Assembly (NCBI RefSeq): GCF_020982545.1
Contig: NZ_JAJKLK010000006.1
Span: 310,001-374,000, forward strand
DNA: 64,000 nucleotides
Source of the DNA: Streptomyces sp. MNU76
GTDB lineage: Bacteria > Actinomycetota > Actinomycetes > Streptomycetales > Streptomycetaceae
Direction of reading: 5' to 3'
A model generated the notes under the pieces. The model was not told where the DNA came from. It saw only the letters and a program-made list of their open reading frames with translations, and searched no databases. This document shows positions 25,754 through 34,266 of the stretch, in pieces (positions within the stretch are counted from its first letter, which is position 1; every line of letters starts with the position of its first letter). The position numbers were made by a program, and so were the translations under genes.

Positions 25754-25790
25754 GAGGGGGAGGATGTCAAAGTGAAGCAGCACCGACCCT
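25600..25790 (+). ncRNA. TnpB omega-RNA (reRNA) scaffold and guide, 5' end approximate
   Basis: The right end of the element carries the structure typical of IS605-family omega-RNAs: an AGCCC-ATAT-GGGTT hairpin, then GGAAT, a 9-bp stem CCCCCTCTT/AAGAGGGGG (25741-25760) and the terminal GAGGATGTCAA ending at 25770. The scaffold overlaps the 3' end of tnpB, as usual. The guide would be the 16-20 bases after 25770 (AGTGAAGCAGCACCGACCCT). The 5' boundary cannot be set from sequence alone. Confidence 0.65.
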
Positions 25791-25896
25791 CTGGTACAAG
25801 GCTTTGGCCGACCGGCGTGATGGGCGGCGTGATGGGCGGCCCGACGCCGCTGGTCCTCCTACAGCGGGGCGCTTACGTGGGCAGTTCCGATGCGCC

Positions 25897-26412
25897 CTAG
25901 TAGTAACCCTTTTCCCCGTCGAGCAGCTCCCTCACGATGTCCGCGTGGCCCGCGTGGCGCCCGGCCTCCTCGACGAGATGGATGAGCATCCAGCGGAGGT
26001 TGGCGCTGCTGGAGCGGAAGTCGGGGTGGCGGCCGACGTCGTCCAGGGACGCCCCGGCCACGATCTCGTCGCTCCGGACACACTGGGCCTCGTACTCCGC
26101 GAGGAGCTGCTTCAGCGAGCTGCCGTCGGTCCGCCAGTCCGCGTCCTCGCCGATCTCGACCAGGGACGGATTCTGCGTCTTGTCGCCGCCCAGGAACAGC
26201 ACCTCCAGCCAGGTGTGTTCGACCCACCGCATATGGCTGATGAGCCCGGCCATCGTCATCGCCGGCGAGGTCGGGATGACGGAGCGGTGCGCGTCGGCCT
26301 CGCTCAGGCCCTCGCATTTCCATCTCAGGATCCGCCGCTGCACATCCAACCAGCCGAGGAGCGCGGTGCGTTCGTCTGCCTGGAAGGGGGGTCGCTCAAG
26401 TGAGGGTGACAT
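25897..26412 (-). CDS. DinB-family (DUF664) protein
   Basis: A 171-residue four-helix protein: TALLGWLDVQRRILRWKCEG, then MAGLISHMRWVEHTWLEVLF, and near the C-terminus LRWMLIHLVEEAGRHAGHAD. The histidines in GLISHM, LIHLVEE and RHAGHAD are the usual metal-binding positions of the DinB/YfiT fold. Members include thiol-S-transferases with mycothiol or bacillithiol. ATG 26412. Its promoter would be in 26413-26611, where I see no other feature. Confidence 0.88.
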   Translation of the reverse strand: MSPSLERPPFQADERTALLGWLDVQRRILRWKCEGLSEADAHRSVIPTSPAMTMAGLISHMRWVEHTWLEVLFLGGDKTQNPSLVEIGEDADWRTDGSSLKQLLAEYEAQCVRSDEIVAGASLDDVGRHPDFRSSSANLRWMLIHLVEEAGRHAGHADIVRELLDGEKGYY

Positions 26413-26611
26413 GCCCGCACGTTAAAACGCCCGGTCTCCGGATGCCGCCCGATTTTCGATCTCTCGGCGCGCCGGACGGCCCTGAGTTCGCGCCAAGTGC
26501 CGTGCCGGCAGCCGCGGCTGGACGCACGTCCAAGGCCCAGGACAGCTGCGAGGACGGCCGCCAGTTGTGGGGCACCTACCGCCTCGCGCGCATCGGAAAG
26601 GCGACGACCTC

Positions 26612-26899
26612 ATGAGCTGGACCATCAGACGCGCACCCGGCCGCCCCGTACGCCGCACCGACGACGACCGCTTGGCCGTACCCCTTCGTCTCTCCCTGAA
26701 GGACGGACACGCGACGGACGCCGAGCTGACCCTCACCCTCGCCGAGGCCGAGCACCTGCACGCCGCGCTGTGCCGCGCGCTCGACGGCGAGCCGACACCG
26801 CCCGCCGCGCCGGACTGCCGTGAGTCGGTGCAGGCTTCGCCCGGGGTGGCGCACATCATCGGGCGGGCGTGGGGCACGTCAGCACGGCCGGCTTCATGA
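26612..26899 (+). CDS. small hypothetical protein
   Basis: A 95-residue protein with a basic N-terminus and a short folded part (VPLRLSLKDGHATDAELTLT, then AEAEHLHAALCRALDGEPT), which looks like a beta-strand pair and a helix. It resembles small Streptomyces proteins seen next to regulators, but I cannot assign a family. Upstream GGAAAGG may serve as a weak ribosome site. CCTCCCGG/CCGGGAGG just after the stop may form a terminator. Confidence 0.5.
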   Translation: MSWTIRRAPGRPVRRTDDDRLAVPLRLSLKDGHATDAELTLTLAEAEHLHAALCRALDGEPTPPAAPDCRESVQASPGVAHIIGRAWGTSARPAS

Positions 26900-27011
26900 G
26901 ACCCCCTCCCGGTCGGCCTCCTGCCGGGCCGGCCGGGAGGCGCGGTCCCGGATTGCCTGATGCCCCATTGTGATCTTCGGGTGTACAACCCCGTGCGGAT
27001 GCCGGCCGTCT

Positions 27012-27048
27012 GCAAGGCGCGGGAGAAAATGAGCCTTCGGCGCCTTGC
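27012..27048 (+). promoter_or_regulatory. leader hairpin upstream of the secreted-protein gene
   Basis: GCAAGGCGC (27012-27020) and GCGCCTTGC (27040-27048) form a 9-bp stem with a 19-base loop. It ends four bases before the AAGGAG ribosome site (27052-27057), so it could affect translation start or stabilise the mRNA. Confidence 0.45.
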
Positions 27049-27069
27049 CGTAAGGAGATTGGGGATCAG

Positions 27070-27834
27070 GTGGGGAAGCAGGTCTGGAGAGTCGTCGTAG
27101 CGGGTGGTGCGGCGGCGGTGTTCACGGCCATGGCCGCGGCGCCGGCCGGGGCGGCCGAGGGTGGGGTCTCGTTCACCCGTGTCCAGGTGAACGACGGCAA
27201 GCCGATTGTGATCGGAGTGTCGAAGGAGGTGGCGGCGCCCGCCTCCTTCCGGATGACGACCACGCACAAGTGGAAGTGGCCGGCGGTGTTCCTGTACCGG
27301 GGTGGCGCGGGTGATCGGTTGTGGCACGCCGTCGAGACCAGCGACTGCGTCAAGGTGAGCTCGGGCGTCTGCGACTTCAACGAGACGATGTACTTCGACC
27401 CGAGCGTGTGGGACATGCGGAACAGCGAGGCCGGGGCCTGGAAGGTCGGGGCCGAGGTGTACTTCCAGGGCGGCGGCGGTGACACCGACGACAAGAATCT
27501 GACGGTCCACGTCAAGCGCAACTCCCGCCTGACCGTGAACGCCTCGCCCGAACCGGTGGCCAAGGACAGGACCATCACCGTGACCGGAAAGGTCACGCGG
27601 GCCAACTGGGAGACCAGGAAGTACGCCTCCTACGGAGGCCGCCAGGTGAGCCTGCAGTTCAAGCCCGCCGGCACCGCCTCCTACACCACGGTGAAGAAGG
27701 TGCGGGCGAACGGCTCGGGTGACCTCAGGACGACCGTGAAGGCCACCAGGACGGGCACGTGGCGATGGGTGTACTACGGCAACACCACCACCGGACCGTC
27801 GACGTCGTCCGGGGACACCATCGTGGTGAAGTGA
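27070..27834 (+). CDS. secreted two-domain beta-rich protein, unknown function
   Basis: GTG 27070 starts a 254-residue protein with a signal peptide (VVVAGGAAAVFTAMAAAPAG, cleavage near AGAAEG, residue 28). The first domain (about 30-150) is beta-rich with one Cys pair (SDCVKVSSGVCDF). The second (about 155-254; SRLTVNASPEPVAKDRTITV, then YVSLQFKP-like strands and WRWVYYGNTTTGPSTS) has the Ig-like pattern common in Streptomyces secreted proteins that respond to calcium or act as extracellular matrix components. No enzyme motif is seen. Confidence 0.7.
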   Translation: MGKQVWRVVVAGGAAAVFTAMAAAPAGAAEGGVSFTRVQVNDGKPIVIGVSKEVAAPASFRMTTTHKWKWPAVFLYRGGAGDRLWHAVETSDCVKVSSGVCDFNETMYFDPSVWDMRNSEAGAWKVGAEVYFQGGGGDTDDKNLTVHVKRNSRLTVNASPEPVAKDRTITVTGKVTRANWETRKYASYGGRQVSLQFKPAGTASYTTVKKVRANGSGDLRTTVKATRTGTWRWVYYGNTTTGPSTSSGDTIVVK

Positions 27835-27921
27835 TGTCCGCGGTGCCGGTGGGCTGGTGGGGGCCGAGTCGGCGGTGACGGCGTCGGGCCCGTCGAGGCT
27901 GACGAGGAGCGATCCACCGGG

Positions 27922-28218
27922 TCAGGACGTGTGGCGCTGGCGAGCGCGTAGCCAGCGGACACCCTTCACGGCGTACACGGCGGTCATGAGCACGAAGCCG
28001 GCGCAGGTGAGCCAGAACCAGGGTTCCGCCACTGCGAGACTCAGCACCAGACCGCCGATGAGCAGCAGGGAGGCGACGACGTCCAGCAGGTCGAGGCGCG
28101 CCTCGAAACGCACCGCCGAGTCGGAGCCGCGCAGTCGGCGGATGACGGGAACGAGGCCGAGGGCCTGCAAGAGGGCCAGGCCGAGAGCGAGCCAGACGAA
28201 CCAGCCGGGTATGTCCAC
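27922..28218 (-). CDS. small membrane protein
   Basis: GTG 28218 gives a 98-residue protein with about three hydrophobic helices (GWFVWLALGLALLQALGLVP; LDVVASLLLIGGLVLSLAVA; FWLTCAGFVLMTAVYAVKGV) and charged loops. It reads as an integral membrane protein of unknown function. The open frame continues upstream, but those residues are not membrane-like and the Gly-Trp start fits better. Confidence 0.6.
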   Translation of the reverse strand: MDIPGWFVWLALGLALLQALGLVPVIRRLRGSDSAVRFEARLDLLDVVASLLLIGGLVLSLAVAEPWFWLTCAGFVLMTAVYAVKGVRWLRARQRHTS

Positions 28219-28536
28219 GGCGCGCACTGTAGCGGGCCTCCGGAGCCCTTGAGTGTTCTGCGTGACAACGCCTGCTGAACAGCTACTGCACCTCAAAGAC
28301 CACTGGGCCGAGAGTTCGGGACGAAGAGCTCGGCAACAGGTCAGCCGCAGAGTTGGCCCAAGATCACCTCAGCTTCCCGGTTGAGGGCTTCGACGCTGTA
28401 GTCCTCGGGCGGTGGGTCGCTCACCGGCAGTGGCCACACTGGTCATCATCCCGGCTGTTCGGGGGATACGCGGGCGGCCGCGGAGACGTATCCCATCCTG
28501 TGGGGGCATCCCTTGCTGGGACGAAAGGGAGACATG
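28219..28536. other. 318-base interval with a possible gene remnant
   Basis: On the minus strand 28424-28341 encodes 27 residues with a stop (VSDPPPEDYSVEALNREAEV, then ILGQLCG). This has ordinary protein composition and looks like the C-terminal end of a lost gene, but I cannot name it. The rest contains only the upstream region of the GYD gene (ribosome site AAAGGGAG at 28524-28531). Confidence 0.3.
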
Positions 28537-28863
28537 ATGCCGCTCTATCTATCGAGGTTCAGCTACACGCCGGAGACCTGGGCGAGACTCATCGGTCACC
28601 CCGAGGACCGCGCGAAGGCCGCTCAGTCGTACATCGAGTCCGTCGGCGGCAAGCTCCACGGTTTCTGGTACGCGTTCGGCACCCGCGACGGATACAACCT
28701 GTGGGAGGCCCCCGACAACGTCTCCATGGCCGCGGTCGCCCTGGCGATCAGCGGAGGAGGCGCACTCAGCTCGTTCGAGACGACCGTTCTCCTGACCGTC
28801 GACGAAACCATGGACGCCCTGCGCAAGGCCGGGCAGATCCAGTACCGGGCCCCCGGCGCGTAG
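28537..28863 (+). CDS. GYD-domain protein
   Basis: A 108-residue protein with the GYD signature: PLYLSRFSYTPETWARLIGH at the start, then FWYAFGTRDGYNLWEAPDNV and VALAISGGGALSSFETTVLL. These are small ferredoxin-like-fold proteins of unknown biochemical role. ATG 28537 is chosen because AAAGGGAG lies 5 bases upstream; the adjacent ATG 28534 is equally in frame. Confidence 0.85.
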   Translation: MPLYLSRFSYTPETWARLIGHPEDRAKAAQSYIESVGGKLHGFWYAFGTRDGYNLWEAPDNVSMAAVALAISGGGALSSFETTVLLTVDETMDALRKAGQIQYRAPGA

Positions 28864-28959
28864 CGGTCCGGACGGCCGGCACCTGCCGTCCCCTATGGCA
28901 GCAGGGCCGCCGTCTCCGCTCCCGGCTGGGGGACGCGCCTCGTCACCCAGCCGAGCTGA

Positions 28960-29724
28960 TCACGTCTCCCGACCGGTGGGCACCGGTTCCACCGGGCGGA
29001 TCGCGGTGAAGTCGTGGAGTTCGTCGCGGGTGGCGGAGAGCAGCAGTAGCCATTCGTCGCAGCCCTGCCATGGGTAGAGGTCGCCGGCTCCTCCTCGGAC
29101 CACTCGTGGTCCGTCGCCCGTGCGGGGGCGTGCGTCCAGCGGCGCGGCCGTGAAGTCCGGGATCCACACGTCTGCGCACAGCTCGTTGGTCGACCCCATC
29201 GCCGCCAGGCCGAAGGCGTTCTCGGCCGCGGCGGTGCGTTCCTCGTCGGCGAAGTCGTCCAGTACCTGGTCCTTGTCCGGCTTCGCGTCCCCGCGGAAGG
29301 TCAGGGTGGTCGTGCCCGCCCGGGCCGCGTACTCCCACTCCGCCTCGCTCGGCAGCCGGAACGGCAACTTGCCCAGCAGGTCGTCCAGGTCGTCCTCCAA
29401 CCGGGCTGTGGTCGAGGTCGAATTCGTGAAGCTGTCCTCGTACTCGGGCAGCCAGTGCCGTACTTGCGCCACCGTGAGCGGATGCCGGGCGATCAGGAAC
29501 GGCTCGACCCGTACTTCTCGCACCGGTCGGGCTCGGCCGGCACTGGCGAAGAACACTTCGAGGTCGTCTTCGGCGCCCCCGGCCCGCTCGATGGCACGCA
29601 CCGTGTCCAGTTCCGCGTCGGACAGGCCCATCCGGAACGTTCCGCCGGGAACCTCCCGGAAGACCACTCCGGACGGAGTGTGCCGCCAGGCTGGTCGGTC
29701 GGCCACGATCTCTTGCTCCCACAT
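28960..29724 (-). CDS. formylglycine-generating-enzyme-like (FGE-sulfatase domain) protein
   Basis: A 254-residue protein with the SUMF1/FGE fold hallmarks: FREVPGGTFRMG, the strand VRVEPFLIARHPLTVAQVRH, PFRLPSEAEWEYAARAGTTT, NAFGLAAMGSTNELCADVW and RVVRGGA. True FGEs use a pair of Cys and a copper site to make formylglycine on sulfatases. Only scattered Cys occur here, and no sulfatase is nearby. It is more likely a non-catalytic or different enzyme of the family, such as those with ligand-binding or ergothioneine-type roles. It stands alone. Confidence 0.75.
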   Translation of the reverse strand: MWEQEIVADRPAWRHTPSGVVFREVPGGTFRMGLSDAELDTVRAIERAGGAEDDLEVFFASAGRARPVREVRVEPFLIARHPLTVAQVRHWLPEYEDSFTNSTSTTARLEDDLDDLLGKLPFRLPSEAEWEYAARAGTTTLTFRGDAKPDKDQVLDDFADEERTAAAENAFGLAAMGSTNELCADVWIPDFTAAPLDARPRTGDGPRVVRGGAGDLYPWQGCDEWLLLLSATRDELHDFTAIRPVEPVPTGRET

Positions 29725-29904
29725 GGATCCGGACGCTAGCAGCCGGGCTTCCCGATGACGGAGGGGAGTCAGGAGGGTGCCCTCCCGCGTGCTGGGGAAT
29801 CGGGGAAGGTCCTGCCAGAAGGGGGCCGTTGCCTTCGGTCGAGCCGAAGCTCCGTCGTTGTCACCGGCAGAGCGACTGCTCGTTCAGCGGCCCAGGAGCC
29901 CGGC

Positions 29905-30402
29905 CGCGCCGAGGCGGAGATCGAGCCCGACGTCCGGGGCTGGCTCGCGGGCTTCTACGCGGTCCTGTCCGCCGACACCATGCCTGCCCCGGGCGAGCCC
30001 GACCCGCACTTCGTCACCCGCGGCGGCGGCCGGCTGCGTGACCGTTTCCCCACAGGGGTCCTCCCGGCCTGGCTGAGCGAGAGCGACCTTGACGTCTACG
30101 CCGGGGAGTTCGAACGCACGGGGATGACCGGCGCGCTCAACCGCTACCGCGCCATGGACCGCGACTGGGAAGACCTCGCCCCGCACCGTGGAGCCCCGAT
30201 CAAGCAGCCGTCCCTGTTCGTCGGCGGCGCACTGGACGCCTCCACCACCTGGATGTCCGACGCCATCGACGCCTACCCCACCACCCTCCCCGGGCTGTCG
30301 GCCTCCCACCTCCTGGAGGGCTGCGGCCACTGGATCCAGCAGGAGCGCCCCGACGAGGTCGACCGCCTGCTGAGCGACTGGCTCGCCACCCTCCACGGCT
30401 GA
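29905..30402 (+). pseudogene. C-terminal remnant of an epoxide-hydrolase-type alpha/beta hydrolase
   Basis: From about 29905 the frame encodes the cap and C-terminal half of a soluble epoxide hydrolase: EIEPDVRGWLAGFYAVLSAD, LPAWLSESDLDVYAGEFERT, TGALNRYRAMDRDWED, QPSLFVGGALDASTTW and the catalytic-His region LEGCGHWIQQERPDEV. The HGWP oxyanion motif and the nucleophile Asp are absent. The sequence before 29905 in the same frame is unrelated. The gene has lost its 5' half and should be inactive. Confidence 0.7.
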
Positions 30403-30614
30403 ACCGGGCGGTCCGGGAACAGCAGCCCGCGCGCCGACGCGGTGCGTACACCCGCGAGGCGCCGCCCCGCCCTGCCGAGGCGCCCCTTGGTGTCCCCGGG
30501 CCGCGGCGGCGTCCGTGGGGAGGCGGGGCTGGTCGGCGGTCGCCTGATTGCGGGGCCCGTCCGGCGCGGCAACGCGAGGGCTCGCCCGGACGCCTCCCGC
30601 GGCCCGGGTGGAGC

Positions 30615-31493
30615 TCAGCGGAGCAACAGGTCGCGGATCGCCTTCGTGATCTCGTCGGGCGCCTCCTCGGCCATGAAGTGCCCCGCGCCGGTCAGCCGGT
30701 GGTCCAGGTCCGGCGCCCACGCGTGCCAGACCGCGGCGGCGTCGTAGCCCAGTCGCGCACCCCAGTCCTGCTGGACGACCGTCACGGGCATGGCCAGCTG
30801 GGAACCTGCGTCCTGGTCCGCCTGGTCGTGTGTGACGTCGATGCCCGCCGAGGCCCGGTAGTCCGCGACGATCGACGCCACGGCCGCGGCGCTCGCCCGC
30901 AGGTAGGCGTCTCGGACCGGTTCCGGCATGGCGGCCGGGCCACTGGACCAGGCGTCGAGGAAGGAGCCGAAGAAGGCGTCGGCGCTGTTGGCGATCATCG
31001 TCTCCGGCAGGCCCGGCGGCTGTGCCATGAGGAACAGGTGGTAGCCGACCGCCGCCGGGACACCGTGCAGGACGTTCCACATGTCCAGGGTCGGCACGAC
31101 GTCGAGGACGCCCAGGTGCGTGAGAGTCTCGGGATGGTCCAGCCCCGCCCGGAAGGCGACCAGGGCGCCCCGGTCGTGGCCGACCAGGGCGAAGCGCTCA
31201 TGGCCCAGCGCCGCCGCCAGGGCGACGACATCGGCGGCCATGGTGCGCTTGGAGTACACCTCAGGGCTGGTGGCCGCCGGCTTGTCACTGGCGCCGTAGC
31301 CGCGCAGGTCGGGACAGATCACCGTGTGCTCGCCGGCGAGCCGCTCGGCGACGTGCCGCCACATCAGGTGGGTCTGGGGGAAGCCGTGCAGCAGCACGAC
31401 CGGGCTGCCGTGGCCGCCGACGGCCGCGGCCAGCTCCACTCCGTCGGCGCCGGGCAGACGGACGTGGTCGAAACCGGGGACGGTGAGCGTCAT
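30615..31493 (-). CDS. alpha/beta hydrolase, haloacetate dehalogenase/epoxide hydrolase type
   Basis: A 292-residue enzyme: oxyanion HGFPQTHLMW, CPDLRGYGASDKP, nucleophile elbow GHDRGALVAF (Asp nucleophile), and catalytic His in TGAGHFMAEEAPDE. The Asp nucleophile and DLRGYGxSDKP pattern place it with haloacetate dehalogenases and epoxide hydrolases rather than Ser esterases. It is transcribed away from a SARP regulator, with 137 bases between the starts, so the regulator probably controls it. Confidence 0.9.
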   Translation of the reverse strand: MTLTVPGFDHVRLPGADGVELAAAVGGHGSPVVLLHGFPQTHLMWRHVAERLAGEHTVICPDLRGYGASDKPAATSPEVYSKRTMAADVVALAAALGHERFALVGHDRGALVAFRAGLDHPETLTHLGVLDVVPTLDMWNVLHGVPAAVGYHLFLMAQPPGLPETMIANSADAFFGSFLDAWSSGPAAMPEPVRDAYLRASAAAVASIVADYRASAGIDVTHDQADQDAGSQLAMPVTVVQQDWGARLGYDAAAVWHAWAPDLDHRLTGAGHFMAEEAPDEITKAIRDLLLR

Positions 31494-31630
31494 GAAAGGC
31501 CCCTTCCTGGGGTCGGGGGACCGGCAGAAGCCGTGGTCCGAGGACTGACGGGGTCAGCGTGGGCGACGGCGATCAGCAGCCGATCAGTACGCTTCGGCGG
31601 CGCAGACCCGCGGCAGGGAAGATGGAGGCC

Positions 31631-33568
31631 ATGCGACTCGACGTCCTCGGTGCGGTACGGGCTCTCCGCGACGACGGCACCCCGGTCGACCTGGGCGGAC
31701 CCCGCCACCGCGAGGTGCTCGCCCGGCTTGTCGCCGCCGGGGGACGAATGGTCCCCACCGACACCCTCGTGGACGACCTGTGGGCCGAGCCCCCGGTGCG
31801 GGCCGTGGGTGCGTTGCGTACGTTCGTCGCCGCGCTGCGCCGCGCCATCGAACCCGACCGGCCGCCCCGTACCCCGCCGCGCGTCCTGGTCACGGAAGGA
31901 CCCGGCTACGCGCTGCGCCTGCCACGCGACACCGTGGACGTCCACCGGTTCGAGGACGCCCTGGCCCGCGCCCGGCACACACCCGATGCGCTGACCGACC
32001 TCGACGCGGCCCTTGAGGCCTGGCGCGGCCCCGCCTACGCCGACGTGACCGGCTCACTGTGGGCCCAGCGCGAACGGACCCTGCTGGAGGAGCTGAGGCT
32101 GGAAGGGACGGAACTGCGCGCCCGCCTTCTCCTCGACTCCGGTTCAGGAGCCGAGCTGGTCGCCGAACTGGGCGCCCACGTCGCCGAACACCCCTGGCGT
32201 GAGCCGGCCTGGGGGCTGCTGGCCCGCGCACTGCACCGGGCGGGTCGTACGGCGGACGCACTGGCCACCCTTCGCCGCGCCCGCACGATGCTCGCGGACC
32301 AGCTCGGGCTCGACCCCGGCGCCGACCTGCGACGCCTGGAGACGGACATTCTCCAGAGGGCTACGACACTCCAGCCGCCGCATACCGTGTGGTCCGCCGG
32401 CGTGCCACTCGGCCCGCGCACCACCGTCGAACTGGCCCGCACCCTGGCCCTGGCGGGTGGTGACGCCCTCATCAACTCGCGGCGCGACCGCCTCACCGCC
32501 GTCCAGGCGGCAGAGCGCACCGGAGACATCGCCCTGACCGCCCGCGTCATCGGCGCCTACGACGTGCCCGCCCTGTGGAGCCGGGCCGACGACCCCGAGC
32601 AGTCCCGCGCCGTCGTCGCGGCGGCCGAGCGTACGCTCACGGCGCTCGGCACCGACGGCCCCGCCGAACTGCGCGCCCGCCTGCTGGCCACCGTCGCGGT
32701 CGAGAGCCGCAGCGCCGAGTTGTCCGCCATCGCACTGAGGCGTGCCGGGCAGGCGGCGCGCGAGGCCGAGGCAGTGGCCCGGGAGCTGGGCGATCCCGCT
32801 CTGCTGGTGTTCGCCCTCAACGGCGTCTTCCTCCAGTCCTTCACCCGGCCCGGGCTCGCGGCGGCGCGGGACGTGATCGGCGCCGAGATCCTTGACCTGG
32901 CCACCCGGCACAAGCTGGCGAACTTCGCCGTGCTCGGCCGGCTCATCCGTCTGCAATCCGCCTCCGCCCTTGGCGACCTCGACGCCGCGACCGCACACGC
33001 CGAGGCCGCCGAGCAGCTCGCCCTCAGCACCGAGGCCTCTGCCGTCCCCGTACTCACCAGCTGGTTCCGCGCCCGGGTCACAGCCGCACGCAGCACCGCA
33101 GCGGGCGGGCCGAGCGCCGCCACAGCCGCAGCGCACTACCGCGCCGTCGAAGACGCCCTCGCCGAAACAGCGGGCATGCCGGGGCTGCACCGGGGCCTGT
33201 TCGCCCTCGCCCTCCTGGGCCTACGTCTCCTGCACGGCCGTCCCGCGCCCACCGATGCCGCTCTCGACTGGGGCCCGTACCACCCCTGGACGCGCCCCTT
33301 GGTGCTGCTCGCCCACAACCGGACAGAAGAGGCCCGCACCGCGCTGACCACGGCGCCCGAACCACCCCTTGATCACATGCAGGAAGCACTCTGGTGCCTG
33401 ACCGCCCACGCCGCCGCCCGCCTCCACGAGCGCCCGCTCGCCGCCCGTGCGGCGACCGCCCTGCGCGCCGCCCGCCTCGAACACGCGGGCGGGGCGAGCG
33501 GGATGCTGACTCTGGGGCCGGTGGCGCTCTACCTGGCGGAAGCCGAGGCTTGCGCCGACAAGGGATGA
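31631..33568 (+). CDS. SARP/AfsR-family transcriptional regulator (winged helix + BTAD + TPR-like)
   Basis: A 645-residue protein. N-terminal OmpR-type winged helix (about 1-95; PRHREVLARLVAAGGRMVPT, DTLVDDLWAEPP, VLVTEGPGYALRL), then a bacterial transcriptional activation domain (about 100-245; DLDAALEAWRGPAYADV, WGLLARALHRAGRTADALA, DQLGLDPGADLRRLE). A 350-residue C-terminal helical part without ATPase motifs follows. Such regulators activate specialised metabolism or nearby genes. ATG 31631 is preferred over ATG 31622 on ribosome-site spacing. The divergent hydrolase is the obvious candidate target. Confidence 0.9.
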   Translation: MRLDVLGAVRALRDDGTPVDLGGPRHREVLARLVAAGGRMVPTDTLVDDLWAEPPVRAVGALRTFVAALRRAIEPDRPPRTPPRVLVTEGPGYALRLPRDTVDVHRFEDALARARHTPDALTDLDAALEAWRGPAYADVTGSLWAQRERTLLEELRLEGTELRARLLLDSGSGAELVAELGAHVAEHPWREPAWGLLARALHRAGRTADALATLRRARTMLADQLGLDPGADLRRLETDILQRATTLQPPHTVWSAGVPLGPRTTVELARTLALAGGDALINSRRDRLTAVQAAERTGDIALTARVIGAYDVPALWSRADDPEQSRAVVAAAERTLTALGTDGPAELRARLLATVAVESRSAELSAIALRRAGQAAREAEAVARELGDPALLVFALNGVFLQSFTRPGLAAARDVIGAEILDLATRHKLANFAVLGRLIRLQSASALGDLDAATAHAEAAEQLALSTEASAVPVLTSWFRARVTAARSTAAGGPSAATAAAHYRAVEDALAETAGMPGLHRGLFALALLGLRLLHGRPAPTDAALDWGPYHPWTRPLVLLAHNRTEEARTALTTAPEPPLDHMQEALWCLTAHAAARLHERPLAARAATALRAARLEHAGGASGMLTLGPVALYLAEAEACADKG

Positions 33569-33659
33569 CCGACACCGCGTGGCGCCCGGGGGCCCGTCGA
33601 GGGCGAAGCCCGCGACGGGCAACTGACGGCTCAATCAGTCGCCTTCACCAGGCGCCCTC

Positions 33660-33695
33660 ATCAGTCGTCCCCATCAGTCGTCCCCATCAGTCGTC
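33660..33695. repeat. 13-bp tandem repeats at a gene end
   Basis: Two full copies and one partial copy of ATCAGTCGTCCCC. The third copy contains the stop codon (33687-33689) and last codons of the membrane protein gene on the minus strand, so the repeat grew outward from the coding end. Confidence 0.9.
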
Positions 33696-34061
33696 TTTGC
33701 GCTGCAGCGCCTCGTCGACCGCCCGTGCCACCTGCTTGGGGAGATCCGCGCGGACTTTGGCCCGCTCCTCCCGACGTCCTTCCTCACGGATTTCCTCTTC
33801 GATGTCCGGAGAGATGTTTCCCCGCGATTTCGCTCGCTCCTCCTCGGCGGACTCGCGCACCAGCCTCCTGCCAGTCCAGGGCACGACGAAGCAGAGCAGC
33901 AGCAGGAAGAGGAGCGCACCCTGAATGAGCCAGAAGTGGCGCTCCTCCACGATCTCGTCCTCCATGCGGGCGAGCAGGAGAATCACCGCGATACCGATCA
34001 CGGGTCCCCTGCTCCTGCGCATGACCCGTGACGTAGCGCGAACACCGTCGAGAATCTGCAC
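33687..34061 (-). CDS. small membrane protein with charged helical tail
   Basis: A 124-residue protein: one or two hydrophobic segments (GPVIGIAVILLLA, about 19-31, and WLIQGALLFLLLLCFVVPW, about 44-62), followed by a highly charged helix (RESAEEERAKSRGNISPDIE, EEIREEGRREERAKVR) to the end. It probably anchors a coiled-coil tail in the cytoplasm. No family is recognised. The next hairpin upstream terminates the GH30 gene on the same strand. Confidence 0.6.
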   Translation of the reverse strand: MQILDGVRATSRVMRRSRGPVIGIAVILLLARMEDEIVEERHFWLIQGALLFLLLLCFVVPWTGRRLVRESAEEERAKSRGNISPDIEEEIREEGRREERAKVRADLPKQVARAVDEALQRKDD

Positions 34062-34212
34062 GAAGACACCACCTCCCGAAAGGGCCTATCTGCTGATTTC
34101 TCCCATACGACGGCAATGGAACAATTCGGGTTGCGCCATCGTTCCGACATAAGCCCTTCGTGTGGCGCGAGTTCGCCGGTTGACGCGGTGAATGCCGAAA
34201 GGCGCGAGGCAT

Positions 34213-34252
34213 GAGAAAGCCCCAGGTCGATTTCGCGACCTGGGGATTTCTC
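34213..34252 (-). terminator. hairpin terminator after the GH30 gene
   Basis: GAGAAA plus CCCCAGGTCG (34213-34229) pairs with CGACCTGGGG plus TTTCTC (34236-34252), with a single G/A mismatch and a 6-base loop. It lies 14 bases past the stop of the glycosidase gene and separates it from the membrane protein gene. Confidence 0.85.
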
Positions 34253-34266
34253 AGCGGGAGCCAAGG

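Noticed and set aside
28960..29724. Genuine sulfatase-activating FGE
   Set aside because: The fold motifs are clear, but the paired active-site Cys pattern is not evident and no sulfatase gene is near.
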